Assembly (NCBI RefSeq): GCF_008180725.1
Contig: NZ_VTEV01000007.1
Location: 62,001-126,000, forward strand
Length of the DNA: 64,000 nucleotides
Direction of reading: 5' to 3'
Origin: Sutcliffiella horikoshii
GTDB lineage: Bacteria > Bacillota > Bacilli > Bacillales > Bacillaceae_I
Part shown: positions 35,501 through 43,906 of the stretch, piece by piece
Numbering within the stretch: the first letter of the stretch is position 1
Layout: each line of letters opens with the position of its first letter
Position numbers and translations under genes: made by a program
Notes under the pieces: model-generated
The model's input: only the letters and a program-made list of their open reading frames with translations
Told to the model about the DNA's origin: nothing
Database searches by the model: none

Positions 35501-36009
35501 CTCAAGCATATCAAAAGCTTCAGAGTGTCTTTAAAGGAAACAGTTTTGTTGAATACTTGGCAGAAGAGCAGTTGCTTCAAATAAGCAGGGATGCTTCTGA
35601 AAGGTTAGGACAACTTACACGTCAGCGGTATGCCCTGGAAATGGATTCAAATGGAGGCTTTATTATTCGTGACGATGCTAATGGTGGTGTAAGGAGACCT
35701 GTCTCCACTCTGTCTGGTGGTGAAACATTCCTTACATCCCTGGCACTTGCATTGTCCCTTTCCGCTCAAATTCAGTTAAGAGGAGAATATCCACTGCAGT
35801 TCTTCTTCCTTGATGAGGGCTTTGGGACGCTTGATTCAGAGCTTTTGGATGCGGTAGTCACAGCATTGGAAAAACTTCAGTCCGACCATCTTGCAGTTGG
35901 GGTTATCTCCCACGTACAAGAGCTACGAGCACGTTTGCCTAGACGACTGGTGGTCACCCCTGCAAAGGTTTCTGGTAGCGGTTCTGTTGTGACGTTAGAA
36001 AATTTATGA
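32584..36009 (+). CDS. sbcC: Exonuclease SbcCD subunit C (Rad50-type SMC ATPase)
   Basis: 1141 residues. The N-terminal Walker A GPTGSGKSS is at 35-43, followed by the Q-loop region LPQGKFAEFL. Two long charged coiled-coil arms flank the zinc hook CPVCGSTDHPG (Cys539, Cys542). The C-terminal signature is LSGGETFLTSLALALSLS, and Walker B FFLDEGFGTLD completes the ATPase. It forms the ATP-driven clamp of SbcCD. The start ATG overlaps the sbcD stop and follows GGAGGAA. Transcription probably continues into yisB after 74 bases. Confidence 0.96.
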   Translation: MKPITLTIAGLHSFREKQIIDFESLCEGGVFGIFGPTGSGKSSILDGMTLALYGKVERASNNTQGIMNHAENQLEVSFLFELENAKGKQRFKVERTFKRTDDIRVKSGISRLTEVMEDEHIVLADKASEVNQAIQEILGLTIDDFTRAVVLPQGKFAEFLSLKGADRRQMLQRLFQLEKYGDQLSRKIKEELQEKTRLLGEIHAEQLGLGEATDEAVKEAEKAFKEVETLVKSSEKALQEMEHAFEQKKKQWERQLEKAQVEKKLHSFLLQEASIKELETSFTLAEQAESLKPLLEDLKEVEKALFQWKHRNNLNQTANESAKEALDKALRTYEATRVKKETELPVLLAKKEKLERARNLEEGLTSHKPKMEELKRSLVSNKEVFSKLHSQEEKAKELYTKAVNKQKTIKDELASLAFAPARLELLQKAFDKKQEILLIEKKMKENGAEVDSLQNKISSFQADNQKAEANLNKGKENLLEIFQSTEKHYDQASKMAQQLDWLERQLEQFLKAEQKLADNAKIHQLALELAKSLEDGDACPVCGSTDHPGLASHQAHREVASSKEENGLGKLPSAISFQKQENLKIKLKLEQIASELHRELEGEKDLPSPNESVEKWDLWDKEWNESKDTAGLLAEKYHRISTEQKALIQDLIQLQEKKEKVDNYLQTWKGTFKETVKLASSYMEQLEEWRKRLESTKQELLEKNNKWERDFEEEAFEEIEITYQAAKENEKHRVDLQERINTSVDFIESKEKELKVTQEKKREIEKNIYQEELQLEQVLNLIKDTQEEIKSIAGENYIQDERKRVEYEVECLNKKERENYQQWVESQQHAQEREKAASHSEQMVRESESRLSLITEKWKLELDKSVFTATDDVERAIVHIKSKAVWKEQIEQYWEERKGVEKDLFRLNALIGTEILEEEVWEKFRDQLQFARKELRDEIERKSALQQNLLSLKERNERFRVLEEKKTKLTEETQAYQKLQSVFKGNSFVEYLAEEQLLQISRDASERLGQLTRQRYALEMDSNGGFIIRDDANGGVRRPVSTLSGGETFLTSLALALSLSAQIQLRGEYPLQFFFLDEGFGTLDSELLDAVVTALEKLQSDHLAVGVISHVQELRARLPRRLVVTPAKVSGSGSVVTLENL

Positions 36010-36083
36010 TGGTTGAATGGGTATTGGGGTAAGGTGAAAGTGTGCACGGGTATTGACTTTGATTGGAGGAGGTGCAAGCTGTA

Positions 36084-36395
36084 ATGGGTAAAAAGAAAAA
36101 ATGGGACATTGGTACTTGTGAGCTTTGTGAAAGAGAAGGGGTGGAAATAACGGTCCATCATCTCACCCCTAAAGAAATGGGAGGGACCTTCCTGCCAACG
36201 GCTAATCTTTGTATTCCATGTCATAAACAAATACATGCCCTTTATACGAACGAAGAGCTTGCTATCCGAATGAATACCGTTCTTCTTTTAAAAGATGACC
36301 CAAAGATAGCATCCTTCATCAAATGGATCCAAAAACAGCCATCATCCAAAATACCACTAACCAAAAAATCAAACGAACGAAAACAAAAACGTTAA
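36084..36395 (+). CDS. yisB: HNH-endonuclease-like small protein YisB
   Basis: 103 residues from ATG at 36084 behind GGAGGAGG; in-frame TTG or GTG starts 12-21 bases earlier are less likely because they lie in the ribosome site. It has two CxxC pairs (CELC and CIPC) enclosing VHHLTPKEMGG, followed by HKQIHALY, giving the zinc-bound beta-beta-alpha HNH fold. Its place after sbcC matches B. subtilis yisB. Its target is unknown; proximity to sbcDC hints at DNA metabolism. A strong terminator follows. Confidence 0.88.
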   Translation: MGKKKKWDIGTCELCEREGVEITVHHLTPKEMGGTFLPTANLCIPCHKQIHALYTNEELAIRMNTVLLLKDDPKIASFIKWIQKQPSSKIPLTKKSNERKQKR

Positions 36396-36400
36396 AAACC

Positions 36401-36433
36401 AAAATCCGTGCCACTTGCGTTGGCACGGATTTT
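36401..36433. terminator. Bidirectional terminator between yisB and gerPF
   Basis: Perfect 13-bp arms: AAAATCCGTGCCA (36401-36413) and TGGCACGGATTTT (36421-36433), loop of 7. A second small palindrome, AGGGG-TCTGA-CCCCT, followed by a T-rich run lies at about 36462-36497. Confidence 0.9.
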
Positions 36434-36499
36434 GTGGTATTTCGGGGTCGAAGGGTAAAGTCCTAGAGGGGTCTGACCCCTTTTCTTTCTTTTTTTCCT

Positions 36500-36718
36500 T
36501 TAGTTATTCGCCACAATATCCTGGTCATTGAAGTCAGGGTCGATGTTGTTGGTGGCAGATAGACCGTTGTTGGTGATGATGAAGTTACCGGTGTTAAATC
36601 CACCGGATCCCCCTGCAGTCTTGGAGGCTGATTTAGGGGAGATGTAGAAGGAATCTCCAAAGTTGATGACGCCTCCACCTACGCTGTTAATGGCAACCGG
36701 ACCTACGATAGCTGGCAT
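36500..36718 (-). CDS. gerPF: Spore germination protein GerPF
   Basis: 72 residues. It begins MPAIVGPVAINSVGGGVINFGDSFYISPKSASKT, the GerPA/PF family signature, and ends in an Asn-rich tail (FNDQDIVANN). The start is the ATG at 36718 with AAGGATG upstream; a longer frame would add 13 atypical residues. It is the last gene of gerPABCDEF, whose products sit in the spore coat and let small germinants pass to the inner-membrane receptors. Expression is expected in the mother cell late in sporulation. Confidence 0.93.
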   Translation of the reverse strand: MPAIVGPVAINSVGGGVINFGDSFYISPKSASKTAGGSGGFNTGNFIITNNGLSATNNIDPDFNDQDIVANN

Positions 36719-36844
36719 GTAGAACATCCTTTTTGTTTTTTGGGTGCGCACACTCATCTAATTATACAGCTTAAACAATGAACCCACCCATGTTTTTATG
36801 ATACTTATACTATATGATGTATGACCTAAAAGGTGAAGATACGC

Positions 36845-37261
36845 TTATTCATCCTCACTTTTGATAGAAGTGTCTGGTAATCCCTTGGATTTGTGTACAT
36901 CTGGTCCTAAAAGCTGCCTAATATGCTTAACCCTTGACTCCGCACAAATCGTCTGGGATGAACCAATCTGTAAGACAGAGGAGGATGAAACCCCTTTTAT
37001 CTTTATGGTATTGACACAAATATTTGGGTTCACATTATTTACCGACATGTTTACCCGCTCCGTTAAAACAGGAGTCGGGGATTGCATGGAGAATATCGGA
37101 TACTCAGAGAAATTCCCCTCATTACCATAAAACCGAGGAAACTCTCTTTTCACAGCAAGAGCTCTTGATTTGGCATTGATATAATACGAATCCCCAATAT
37201 GAAAATAGGAGCTGAAAGACAAGGAGTGCAAATTAATATCGTTCACTCTAGAAATTCGCAT
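36845..37261 (-). CDS. gerPE: Spore germination protein GerPE
   Basis: 138 residues. Features of GerPE are HSLSFSSYFHIGDSYYINAKSRALAVKRE and, further on, IKGVSSSSVLQIGSSQTICAESRVKHIRQL, i.e. two copies of the S-S-x-FQIG type motif shared with GerPB and GerPD. It starts 3 bases after the gerPD stop. A gap of about 126 bases separates it from gerPF. It is a spore-coat permeability component. Confidence 0.93.
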   Translation of the reverse strand: MRISRVNDINLHSLSFSSYFHIGDSYYINAKSRALAVKREFPRFYGNEGNFSEYPIFSMQSPTPVLTERVNMSVNNVNPNICVNTIKIKGVSSSSVLQIGSSQTICAESRVKHIRQLLGPDVHKSKGLPDTSIKSEDE

Positions 37262-37264
37262 GGC

Positions 37265-37441
37265 TTATTCCGTTGAAAGCGGTACAAATGGTCCTATTAT
37301 CAATGCTTCAGGGGGCGTATCGAAATAAGAGGTCAAGCAAATATTCTGAGTATCCCCCACTAGGAAGATAGAAGAGGAAGATACTCCAAGAATATCGATT
37401 TTGTCTACTTGCAAATTATGATTTGAAACTTGGAAATTCAT
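37265..37441 (-). CDS. gerPD: Spore germination protein GerPD
   Basis: 58 residues, read from the complement starting at the ATG at 37441. The protein begins MNFQVSNHNLQVDKIDILGV and continues SSSSIFLVGDTQNICLTSYF, ending PFVPLSTE. The I-GVSSSSIF-VGD block is the GerPB/PD motif. It lies exactly between gerPC and gerPE with short gaps on both sides, which completes the six-gene operon. Short genes like this are easily missed in automatic calls. Confidence 0.93.
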   Translation of the reverse strand: MNFQVSNHNLQVDKIDILGVSSSSIFLVGDTQNICLTSYFDTPPEALIIGPFVPLSTE

Positions 37442-37458
37442 CTATGAACACCACGCAT

Positions 37459-38076
37459 TTATTTTTTTTGAGGAAGAGTTTGGATAAAGGCAGCAAAAGC
37501 TTTATCCATATCAGCTTGAAGCTGTTGAATGGCTATTTCCTTAATCTTTTCATCATTGTAACCCTTTTGAACAGCTTCTGCCGTAATCGCATTTAATGTG
37601 TGATTCACACGTGAAGCTAGTTGATTGTTTACATCTTGGATCATGAAATCATGATAGTGTTTTTCAAGCGTTCTGCCTTGCTGTTTGGCTATCTGATCAA
37701 TTTTTGCTTTTCCGTTCTTATTCAGATATTCCCGCAGATCTGCTTCTATCCCTTTGGCTATATTTTGATTTCGTTGTGGAACAGGAACCTCCAAGTTGTT
37801 TTGGGTTACGACAAAGTCTTCAATTTCTCCAGGTGACCCAGGTGTCAAGCCGATATTCAGTGTGCCTTCTAATGTTTCCACCTTTAGCTGATCAAATTTA
37901 TACTCAATCCGTTCAATATTCATACTTGGCTTTTCTTTTAATTGGGCGATTTCCTGTTGCATAAGTTTCACCAGTTCCTCGAGGGTGGAGATCTGCTTCG
38001 TTTGATTTTCCACTACTTGTTGTAGTTGCTGGATCTGTTGCTGAGATTGATAAAAATACTGATAATTATTATACAT
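37459..38076 (-). CDS. gerPC: Spore germination protein GerPC
   Basis: 205 residues. The N-terminus is a Gln-rich coiled coil (QSQQQIQQLQQVVENQTKQISTLEELV in two stretches), followed by the conserved IERIEYKFDQLKVETLEGTLNIGLTPGSPGEIEDF core and a C-terminal helical region. GerPC is the only larger, soluble member of the operon and is required for GerP function. The ribosome site GAAAGGGGTGG precedes ATG. Confidence 0.94.
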   Translation of the reverse strand: MYNNYQYFYQSQQQIQQLQQVVENQTKQISTLEELVKLMQQEIAQLKEKPSMNIERIEYKFDQLKVETLEGTLNIGLTPGSPGEIEDFVVTQNNLEVPVPQRNQNIAKGIEADLREYLNKNGKAKIDQIAKQQGRTLEKHYHDFMIQDVNNQLASRVNHTLNAITAEAVQKGYNDEKIKEIAIQQLQADMDKAFAAFIQTLPQKK

Positions 38077-38175
38077 TCGACCACCCCTTTCATTGGTTGC
38101 TGTTGAAGTGCTATTAGAATCATCTCTAATACTTTATGCAAACATGGAAAATGGGTGAATGCCCAGAATGTCAAT

Positions 38176-38421
38176 TTAGTTTGAACCAGTTAAAGGTACA
38201 AATATTTCAGATGCACTTGGAGGTGTTTCGCTTTGTATGCCTTGCGCTATCTCGGCACTGCTGACTGGTGCTGGTCCGGTAAAATCACCAGTATTATACA
38301 AGTTGGATAAAGATTTAATTACTCCTGCGCTGCCGATTTGGAAAACGGAGGAGTTTGATATACCTCCTATTTTTAAATGGTGGATGACAATACTTTGATT
38401 AATAAAAAAATTGGAAGCCAT
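38176..38421 (-). CDS. gerPB: Spore germination protein GerPB
   Basis: 81 residues from the ATG at 38421, which follows GGAGGGA; an upstream in-frame ATG is too early. MASNFFINQSIVIHHLKIGGISNSSVFQIGSAGVIKSLS is the GerPB pattern. The C-terminus (PPSASEIFVPLTGSN) resembles the GerPD end. It follows gerPA closely and precedes gerPC by about 100 bases. Confidence 0.93.
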   Translation of the reverse strand: MASNFFINQSIVIHHLKIGGISNSSVFQIGSAGVIKSLSNLYNTGDFTGPAPVSSAEIAQGIQSETPPSASEIFVPLTGSN

Positions 38422-38443
38422 GTGCGTCCCTCCACTTTTCAAT

Positions 38444-38665
38444 TTACATATTCAATGCCACCGGCTGATCATTGACGTCTTGATCATAGGTGTTGGTCTG
38501 GCTATTGGTGTTGCTTACAGATATATTGTCTCCGGTGTTAAAACTTCCGGCTCCTGCGAATGTTTTGGCGGAACTGACTGGAGACATTTGAAAAACATCC
38601 CCTATATGAAAGACCCCGGAGTTACCGATGCTGTTAACATTTACAGCTCCGACGATTGCTGGCAT
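38444..38665 (-). CDS. gerPA: Spore germination protein GerPA
   Basis: 73 residues: MPAIVGAVNVNSIGNSGVFHIGDVFQMSPVSSAKTFAG, then an Asn/Thr-rich segment ending in DQDVNDQPVALNM. It is paralogous to GerPF at the other end of the operon. It is the first gene of gerPABCDEF. The ribosome site AAAGGAG is 8 bases before ATG. A sigma-K-like promoter lies 33 bases upstream. Confidence 0.94.
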   Translation of the reverse strand: MPAIVGAVNVNSIGNSGVFHIGDVFQMSPVSSAKTFAGAGSFNTGDNISVSNTNSQTNTYDQDVNDQPVALNM

Positions 38666-38697
38666 AACGTTAACTCCTTTACTGTGCGCTTATGGTA

Positions 38698-38725
38698 TAT
38701 CCTATGATATTAGCCCTGTATGGTG
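38698..38725 (-). promoter_or_regulatory. Candidate sigma-K promoter of the gerP operon
   Basis: On the minus strand CACC (38725-38722), 15 bases, then CATAGGATA (38706-38698), matching the mother-cell late pattern mACm-N15/16-CATAnnnTA. B. subtilis gerP is sigma-K dependent. Confidence 0.5.
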
Positions 38726-38824
38726 AGTGGAAACTGAAAAAGGAAAAGAGGATTTGGTGATAGGAATATAAAGGAAAAAGAGCTATAATATTCTTTATGA
38801 AAGAACGAAAAGGGAGGAATCTGG

Positions 38825-40000
38825 ATGCAAGCGGCACCCATACAAGAAAAAGAGAGAATAGTAGCATTAGATATAATAAGGGGGATTGCAATATTAGGTA
38901 TTTTTCTAGTGAACATGCCTTCATTTTTTGCCCCAATGCTTTATGTAAATATAAAAACGTATTGGACTGATACAAGGGACATATTAGTGATGAATGGAGT
39001 GGATATCATTGCCCAAGCAAGCTTTTATACCCTCTTTTCATTTTTGTTTGGGTATGGCTTTATTATTTTCACAACGAGAGTAGCAGAGAAAAACCTCTCC
39101 GTACCGAAATATTTCTCAAGAAGACTAGTCGTATTGTTGGTGATAGGCGTCATACATGCCTTTTTGATTTGGCATGGGGACATTCTCATTACCTACGCAT
39201 TATGTGGTTTTCTCTTATTGTTTATGAGGAAGATGTCATCTAAAGCGATGGTTTGGACGGGGCTGTTTCTTATTGTCATTCCGACAGCACTGTTGTCATT
39301 ATTAATGCTTGTCGTGACTTTAACGATGGGGGAAACAGACCTTTATTCCCCATTTGAGGCAAATGCTGCTCAATCTTTACAAGTATATGCGAATGGAACA
39401 TTTATGGAGATTACGAAACAGCGAATTTCGGATTGGTCTTTCGTCAATATCGCGAACTTTTTCTTTATTGTCTTGTCGGTTCTGCCAATGTTCCTGTTTG
39501 GAGCTGCAGCAGCAAAATCCAAGTGGCTGGAAAATGTGGAGGAAAACATCTCCTGGATGAAAAAGCTTTGGATCTCAACTTTTGTATTGGCAATTATATT
39601 TAAATTACTACCATATTACACGGTTCAAAATTACACAACAGAATACTTACAGGACGGGATAGGTGGGCCTGCAAGTGCAGTTTTCTACTTTTTATCTATC
39701 GTTTTGGCAACTAGAACTGGGTTGGGTTTAAGATTATTGTCCCCGTTTCAGTACGTTGGAAAAATGAGTTTAACAAACTATTTATTTCAATCGGTTGTTT
39801 GCTCGCTTATCTTCTACAGTTATGGGCTGGGGTTGTATGGATCCTTTACTCCGTTTTATGGTCTATGGCTTGTTCTTGGTATTTATATCTTCCAAATCAT
39901 TATTAGCAGAGTCTGGGTGGCTAACTTCCATTATGGTCCGATGGAGTGGTTATGGAGAGCAGGTACCTATGGTAATAATCCGAAATTTAAAAAGATGTGA
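38825..40000 (+). CDS. DUF418 multi-spanning membrane protein
   Basis: 391 residues with about eight to ten membrane segments. The N-terminus RIVALDIIRGIAILGIFLVN is the acyltransferase-3-like/DUF418 opening, and the C-terminal FQYVGKMSLTNYLFQSVVCSLIFY followed by GPMEWLWRAGTY is the DUF418 domain signature. Function in the family is not settled; the fold is related to membrane acyltransferases. The site GGGAGG precedes ATG. A TATAAT lies at 38784-38789 without a clear -35. It is divergent from gerPA and convergent with yisI, whose stop lies in the shared terminator. Confidence 0.88.
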   Translation: MQAAPIQEKERIVALDIIRGIAILGIFLVNMPSFFAPMLYVNIKTYWTDTRDILVMNGVDIIAQASFYTLFSFLFGYGFIIFTTRVAEKNLSVPKYFSRRLVVLLVIGVIHAFLIWHGDILITYALCGFLLLFMRKMSSKAMVWTGLFLIVIPTALLSLLMLVVTLTMGETDLYSPFEANAAQSLQVYANGTFMEITKQRISDWSFVNIANFFFIVLSVLPMFLFGAAAAKSKWLENVEENISWMKKLWISTFVLAIIFKLLPYYTVQNYTTEYLQDGIGGPASAVFYFLSIVLATRTGLGLRLLSPFQYVGKMSLTNYLFQSVVCSLIFYSYGLGLYGSFTPFYGLWLVLGIYIFQIIISRVWVANFHYGPMEWLWRAGTYGNNPKFKKM

Positions 40001-40021
40001 GCATATGCTTCACATCTTTTT
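39989..40021. terminator. Bidirectional terminator between the DUF418 gene and yisI
   Basis: AAAAAGATGTGA (39989-40000) pairs perfectly with TCACATCTTTTT (40010-40021). It includes both stop codons. Confidence 0.88.
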
Positions 40022-40200
40022 CATTGTGCAAAGGAATATTTATTTTGGTTTTTCAATAACCGTAATTGTTGTTGCGACTGTTTATTTAATAGAACATCGA
40101 GTTCTTGGCTGCATTTCACCGTTTGGGATGCAGTAAATCCGAATTCTTTTGCGCAATGAATCATTTGCTGTCGTTTTAATTCAATTTTTAAGGCTAACAT
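40021..40200 (-). CDS. yisI: Spo0E-family aspartyl-phosphate phosphatase, YisI-like
   Basis: 59 residues from the ATG at 40200 on the complement, with GGAG nine bases before it. The sequence runs MLALKIELKRQQMIHCAKEF, then SQTVKCSQELDVLLNKQSQQ. The SQELDxLL block is the Spo0E family signature; these small two-helix proteins dephosphorylate Spo0A~P and so delay sporulation. It lies between gerPA and yisK, as yisI does in B. subtilis. The match is clear despite the small size. Confidence 0.87.
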   Translation of the reverse strand: MLALKIELKRQQMIHCAKEFGFTASQTVKCSQELDVLLNKQSQQQLRLLKNQNKYSFAQ

Positions 40201-40358
40201 TTGCTTCTACTCCATTATAATAAGATTAACTAACGCAAGCGGTTGTCCTTATTATGGCACGGCTTTTACGAGAAAAAAAGCACTTCGATAAAACAAGTCA
40301 TAATATAACAAATTACTACATAATTACTGTATTTGTAGAGGGAAGGGTGAGTAGACGA

Positions 40359-41264
40359 GTGCATTTATTATCTATGGAAGTTAACGGAGAAGTTAGAATT
40401 GGACTAACCGACGAAGCACAACTATATATTATAGATCTTCAAAAGGCGCATTCAGATAAAAGAGAGGAAAGTATTTGGCCTTCAACTCTATTGGAAGGAA
40501 TAGAGGCTGGAGAAGAATTTGTCCGTACTGTTGCTAGTCTGCGAGACTGGGTATTCACACAACGTAATTCCAAGGATTACTTTATCCCTATCAAAGAGGT
40601 CAGGCTGATTGCGCCAATTCAAAGGCCTAAAAAGAACATTTTTTGTGTAGGAAAAAATTACCGTGAACATGTATTGGAGATGGGTAGTGAAGAGGATATT
40701 CCTGAACATATAATGATATTTACGAAAGTTCCCACTACCGTAATTGGCCACGAAGACATCATTCCTTTACACGAAGATGTAACCGGCCAATTGGACTATG
40801 AGGGGGAATTGGCAATAGTAATGGGAAAAGGTGGAAGAGGTATACCTAAAGATGATGCAATGGATTATATCTTTGGCTACACAATTGTGAATGATGTAAC
40901 GGCTAGAGACTTGCAAAAGCGTCATAAACAATTCTTTCTAGGTAAAAGTCTGGATGGAACTTGCCCAATGGGACCAGTCATTGTGCATAAATCGGCGATA
41001 GATGAACCACAATGCTTGAAGATGAAAACCATGGTGAACGGGGAAGTCCGTCAATTTGCTTCCACAGAACAAATGATTTTTTCCATACCTGAAATAATAG
41101 CAACTATTTCTAAAGGGATGACGTTAGAGCCGGGAGATATTATAGCGACCGGAACTCCTGCTGGGGTTGGGAAAGGGTTTGATCCACCCCGTTTTTTAAC
41201 AGGGGAAGATGTGATAGAAGTCTGCATTGAGAAAATTGGTATTTTAAGAAATACAGTCAAGTAA
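40359..41264 (+). CDS. yisK: Fumarylacetoacetate-hydrolase-family protein YisK
   Basis: 301 residues from the GTG at 40359, chosen because AAGGGTGA lies 8 bases upstream and the resulting length and N-terminus align with B. subtilis YisK; a frame from 40254 adds 35 unsupported residues. The FAH core contains NIFCVGKNYREHVLEMG, the metal ligands in LDYEGELAIVMGK, IVNDVTARDLQ and TGTPAGVGKGF. B. subtilis YisK has been reported to act on oxaloacetate and to interact with the cytoskeletal protein Mbl. Placed between yisI and rocD. Confidence 0.9.
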   Translation: MHLLSMEVNGEVRIGLTDEAQLYIIDLQKAHSDKREESIWPSTLLEGIEAGEEFVRTVASLRDWVFTQRNSKDYFIPIKEVRLIAPIQRPKKNIFCVGKNYREHVLEMGSEEDIPEHIMIFTKVPTTVIGHEDIIPLHEDVTGQLDYEGELAIVMGKGGRGIPKDDAMDYIFGYTIVNDVTARDLQKRHKQFFLGKSLDGTCPMGPVIVHKSAIDEPQCLKMKTMVNGEVRQFASTEQMIFSIPEIIATISKGMTLEPGDIIATGTPAGVGKGFDPPRFLTGEDVIEVCIEKIGILRNTVK

Positions 41265-41282
41265 CATATCTATGATATAAGG

Positions 41283-41329
41283 AAAAAAGCTTCCTGCTAG
41301 ATTTAGTGCATCCTAGCAGAAAGCTTTTT
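41283..41329. terminator. Bidirectional terminator between yisK and rocD
   Basis: The arms at 41283-41300 and 41313-41329 pair (CTGCTAG/CTAGCAG and AAAAAAGCTT/AAGCTTTTT, one mismatch) with A and T runs at the two ends. Confidence 0.92.
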
Positions 41330-41331
41330 CA

Positions 41332-42525
41332 TTATGATAGTACTTGCTTCACTTTTTCTATAGCCCAATCTAAATCTTCTTTTGAGATAACTAGTGGCGG
41401 TGCAAAACGGATTACCGTCTCATGCGTTTCCTTGCAAAGCAATCCTTCTTCTTTCAGCTTTTCGCAGTAAGGACGAGCTGCTTCCGTCAATTCTACTCCT
41501 ATAAAGAGGCCACGGCCGCGAACTTCTTTGATAATAGGGTTTTTAATGGTACGTAACTCTTCCATCATATAGTTACCTAAGTCATAAGAACGTTCTACCA
41601 ATTTTTCTTCTTCTAATACTTCTAATGCTGCCATGGAAACTGCACAAGCTAACGGATTTCCTCCAAAAGTGGAGCCGTGCGATCCTGGATTGAACACACC
41701 AAGGATATCTTTGTTTGCTGCCACGCAGGAAATAGGGAATACTCCTCCGCCAAGCGCTTTACCTAATATGTACATATCAGGCTCTACATTCTCCCAGTCA
41801 CAAGCGAATAGTTTCCCAGAGCGACCAAGACCAGCTTGGATTTCATCTGCCACATATAAAACATTATTAGCCTTACAAACCTCATAAGCTTCTGAGAGGA
41901 ACCCTTCAGCTGGTATATTGATTCCGGCTTCACCTTGGATTGGTTCAAAGATGAAAGCAGCAGTGTTCGGTGTGATCGCACCTTTAAGTGCTTCGATACT
42001 GCCATAAGGAATCACCTTAATACCAGGGAGCATCGGACCGAAACCTTGTTGATACTCTTCACTAGAAGACATGGATACAGCTGTCATGGTACGACCATGG
42101 AAATTATCTTCACAAACGATGATTTCTGCTTGGTTAGCTGGCACACCTTTCACATCATAAGCCCAGCGACGAACAGCCTTTACTGCAGTTTCTACAGCTT
42201 CGGCTCCTGTATTCATTGGTAACACCATGTTTTTCTTTGTTACCTCTGCCATTTTCTCATACCAAGGACCAAGTTGGTCGTTATGGAAAGCGCGGGATGT
42301 TAAGGTAATTTTATCTGCTTGATCTTTTAACGCTTGAATAATTTTGGGGTGACGGTGCCCTTGGTTGACTGCGGAATAGGCACTTAACATGTCCATGTAT
42401 TTATTGCCTTCCGGGTCTTCCACCCATACTCCTTGTGCCTTGGAAATCACAATTGGAAGTGGGTGATAATTATTGGCGCCAAATTTTTCTGTCATGCTGA
42501 TGATATCGTGTGTTTTAGTTGTCAT
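41332..42525 (-). CDS. rocD: Ornithine aminotransferase
   Basis: 397 residues, class-III aminotransferase. The PLP-binding Lys256 is in [13 protein letters not shown], the cofactor Asp is in [14 protein letters not shown], and [17 protein letters not shown] is the phosphate-binding region typical of ornithine aminotransferases. It converts ornithine and 2-oxoglutarate to glutamate-5-semialdehyde in arginine breakdown. It stands alone here, not in a roc operon, and is an insertion relative to the B. subtilis yisK-yisL order. Ribosome site GGAGGT. Confidence 0.95.
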   Translation of the reverse strand: MTTKTHDIISMTEKFGANNYHPLPIVISKAQGVWVEDPEGNKYMDMLSAYSAVNQGHRHPKIIQALKDQADKITLTSRAFHNDQLGPWYEKMAEVTKKNMVLPMNTGAEAVETAVKAVRRWAYDVKGVPANQAEIIVCEDNFHGRTMTAVSMSSSEEYQQGFGPMLPGIKVIPYGSIEALKGAITPNTAAFIFEPIQGEAGINIPAEGFLSEAYEVCKANNVLYVADEIQAGLGRSGKLFACDWENVEPDMYILGKALGGGVFPISCVAANKDILGVFNPGSHGSTFGGNPLACAVSMAALEVLEEEKLVERSYDLGNYMMEELRTIKNPIIKEVRGRGLFIGVELTEAARPYCEKLKEEGLLCKETHETVIRFAPPLVISKEDLDWAIEKVKQVLS

Positions 42526-42681
42526 AAATGAAGTACCTCCATTATTGAATGTAATGGTTTACAAAGGTATTATATCATTGATAATATTCAAAATCTTATA
42601 TTAAGGTAATTTACTTAGTTTTTTTCTGTCTCTATGGTATGATACTAGTAGTTTTGAGTGAAATAAAGGAGGTTAGTAGAG

Positions 42682-43026
42682 ATGACACACGCGCATATTT
42701 CAACTTGGGCAATCGCACTTATTCTATTTGTCGTAGTACTTTTTTTAACAAAAGCAGGGAAAGAAAAAGGTGCTAAGATAACAGCGATGGTACTCAGAGT
42801 GTTCTACATCTTGATCGTTGTGACAGGCTTGCAACTTGGTTGGGGTTGGATTACAAATGGCCAATATGTCTTGAAAATGGTACTTGGTATTATCGTAATC
42901 GGTTTGATGGAAATGATTTCAGTTCGTACTAGAAAAGGGAAATCCACCGTTGTGGTTTGGGTTCTTTTTGTGGTTGTATTGGCATACATTCTCCACTTAG
43001 GCTTCAGCCTGCCAATGAGTGTATAA
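42682..43026 (+). CDS. yisL: DUF1516 membrane protein YisL
   Basis: 114 residues with four membrane segments. The family features are THAHISTWAIALILFVV at the N-terminus, KITAMVLRVFYILIVVTGLQL and the basic loop RTRKGKS. B. subtilis YisL is of similar size and lies in the same neighbourhood. No biochemical role is known. Ribosome site AAAGGAGG; terminator at 43037-43078. Confidence 0.9.
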   Translation: MTHAHISTWAIALILFVVVLFLTKAGKEKGAKITAMVLRVFYILIVVTGLQLGWGWITNGQYVLKMVLGIIVIGLMEMISVRTRKGKSTVVVWVLFVVVLAYILHLGFSLPMSV

Positions 43027-43036
43027 TTTGCAAATT

Positions 43037-43078
43037 AAAAGCTTGAATCCTTTTTAAATAAGGGATTCAAGCTTTTTT
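43037..43078. terminator. Bidirectional terminator between yisL and yisN
   Basis: AAAAGCTTGAATCC (43037-43050) pairs with GGATTCAAGCTTTT (43063-43076), T run to 43078. Confidence 0.92.
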
Positions 43079-43081
43079 ATT

Positions 43082-43675
43082 TTATTCAGCTTTTCTGCGT
43101 TCCATATTAGTGAACATGTATCTTTTGCCGGTTTGCAGGGTGTATTCAAATCGGTCGGTAACTGATTTTCCTCTTGAAAAGTGATGTTGAACGGAACATA
43201 TAAATGTTTCATTATCATAAACAAGAAAATTTACTCCTGATGGCTCCTTAATATTATCCATGAACTGCATGGTGTTGTAGCAATAGATACAATCATAGAT
43301 GGAGATATTGGAGTTGTTCAACAAAGTGGTGAACTTTGTAAAGGCATCCTCGGACAGTTCTTCTAGCCATTCCATATAGGGCTGAGGAAGTCTTTTACGC
43401 ACACGCACGGCATCTCCATTGTTTAATTCATATAAATGTTTGGTATGTAATACAACCTGACCGTTTTCTAATAACACGCCAGGTACCCATTCGTTTGAAA
43501 AAAGTATCTCTATGCCTTCTTCTGATATCTCTTCTAAAAGAAATGCTTCATCGTCTTCGGCTTCAAAAAATATCCATTGTTCGTTTATATTTTCAATTGT
43601 ACCGCATGTATAGGAGCGTTTCTGTTCGTAAATGATGTTTTTCCGTTTTTGAAGATTCACAGTCGTATCCTCCAT
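43082..43675 (-). CDS. yisN: DUF2777 protein YisN
   Basis: 197 residues, no signal peptide or membrane segment. The N-terminal part (TCGTIENINEQWIFFEAEDDEAFLLEEI) looks like a small beta-barrel; the C-terminal part has a CIYCYN motif and a region DNETFICSVQHHFSRGKSVTDRFEYTL. It matches B. subtilis YisN in place next to asnO. Function unknown. Confidence 0.85.
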   Translation of the reverse strand: MEDTTVNLQKRKNIIYEQKRSYTCGTIENINEQWIFFEAEDDEAFLLEEISEEGIEILFSNEWVPGVLLENGQVVLHTKHLYELNNGDAVRVRKRLPQPYMEWLEELSEDAFTKFTTLLNNSNISIYDCIYCYNTMQFMDNIKEPSGVNFLVYDNETFICSVQHHFSRGKSVTDRFEYTLQTGKRYMFTNMERRKAE

Positions 43676-43906
43676 TAGTCAACAAGTTTTGTAGGTGTAA
43701 ACCTTTGTGTCTGCCATTCTTCCCTAGTTGGGGTGCCTTTAAACTAGATGCTTTTTTATTACTTTACCCACTTTTCAAAGGAATATTGAAAGGAGGACTG
43801 ACAAGGAAAAAAAGTGAAAGTGTTTCTGGAATTCATGGTATAAGCACTCCCGGCATAGTATAGAACACCCGTAGTTTGCTTAAAGCAAAAGGAGTGGATG
43901 GACAAT

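Noticed and set aside
38754-38789. Promoter for the DUF418 gene (TTGGTG ... TATAAT)
   Set aside because: The spacer would be 24 bases, too long for a sigma-A promoter; only the TATAAT is kept as a remark.
40254-40358. Longer start for yisK
   Set aside because: The extra 35 residues are unrelated to the family and lack a ribosome site; GTG at 40359 has one and gives the usual length of 301.
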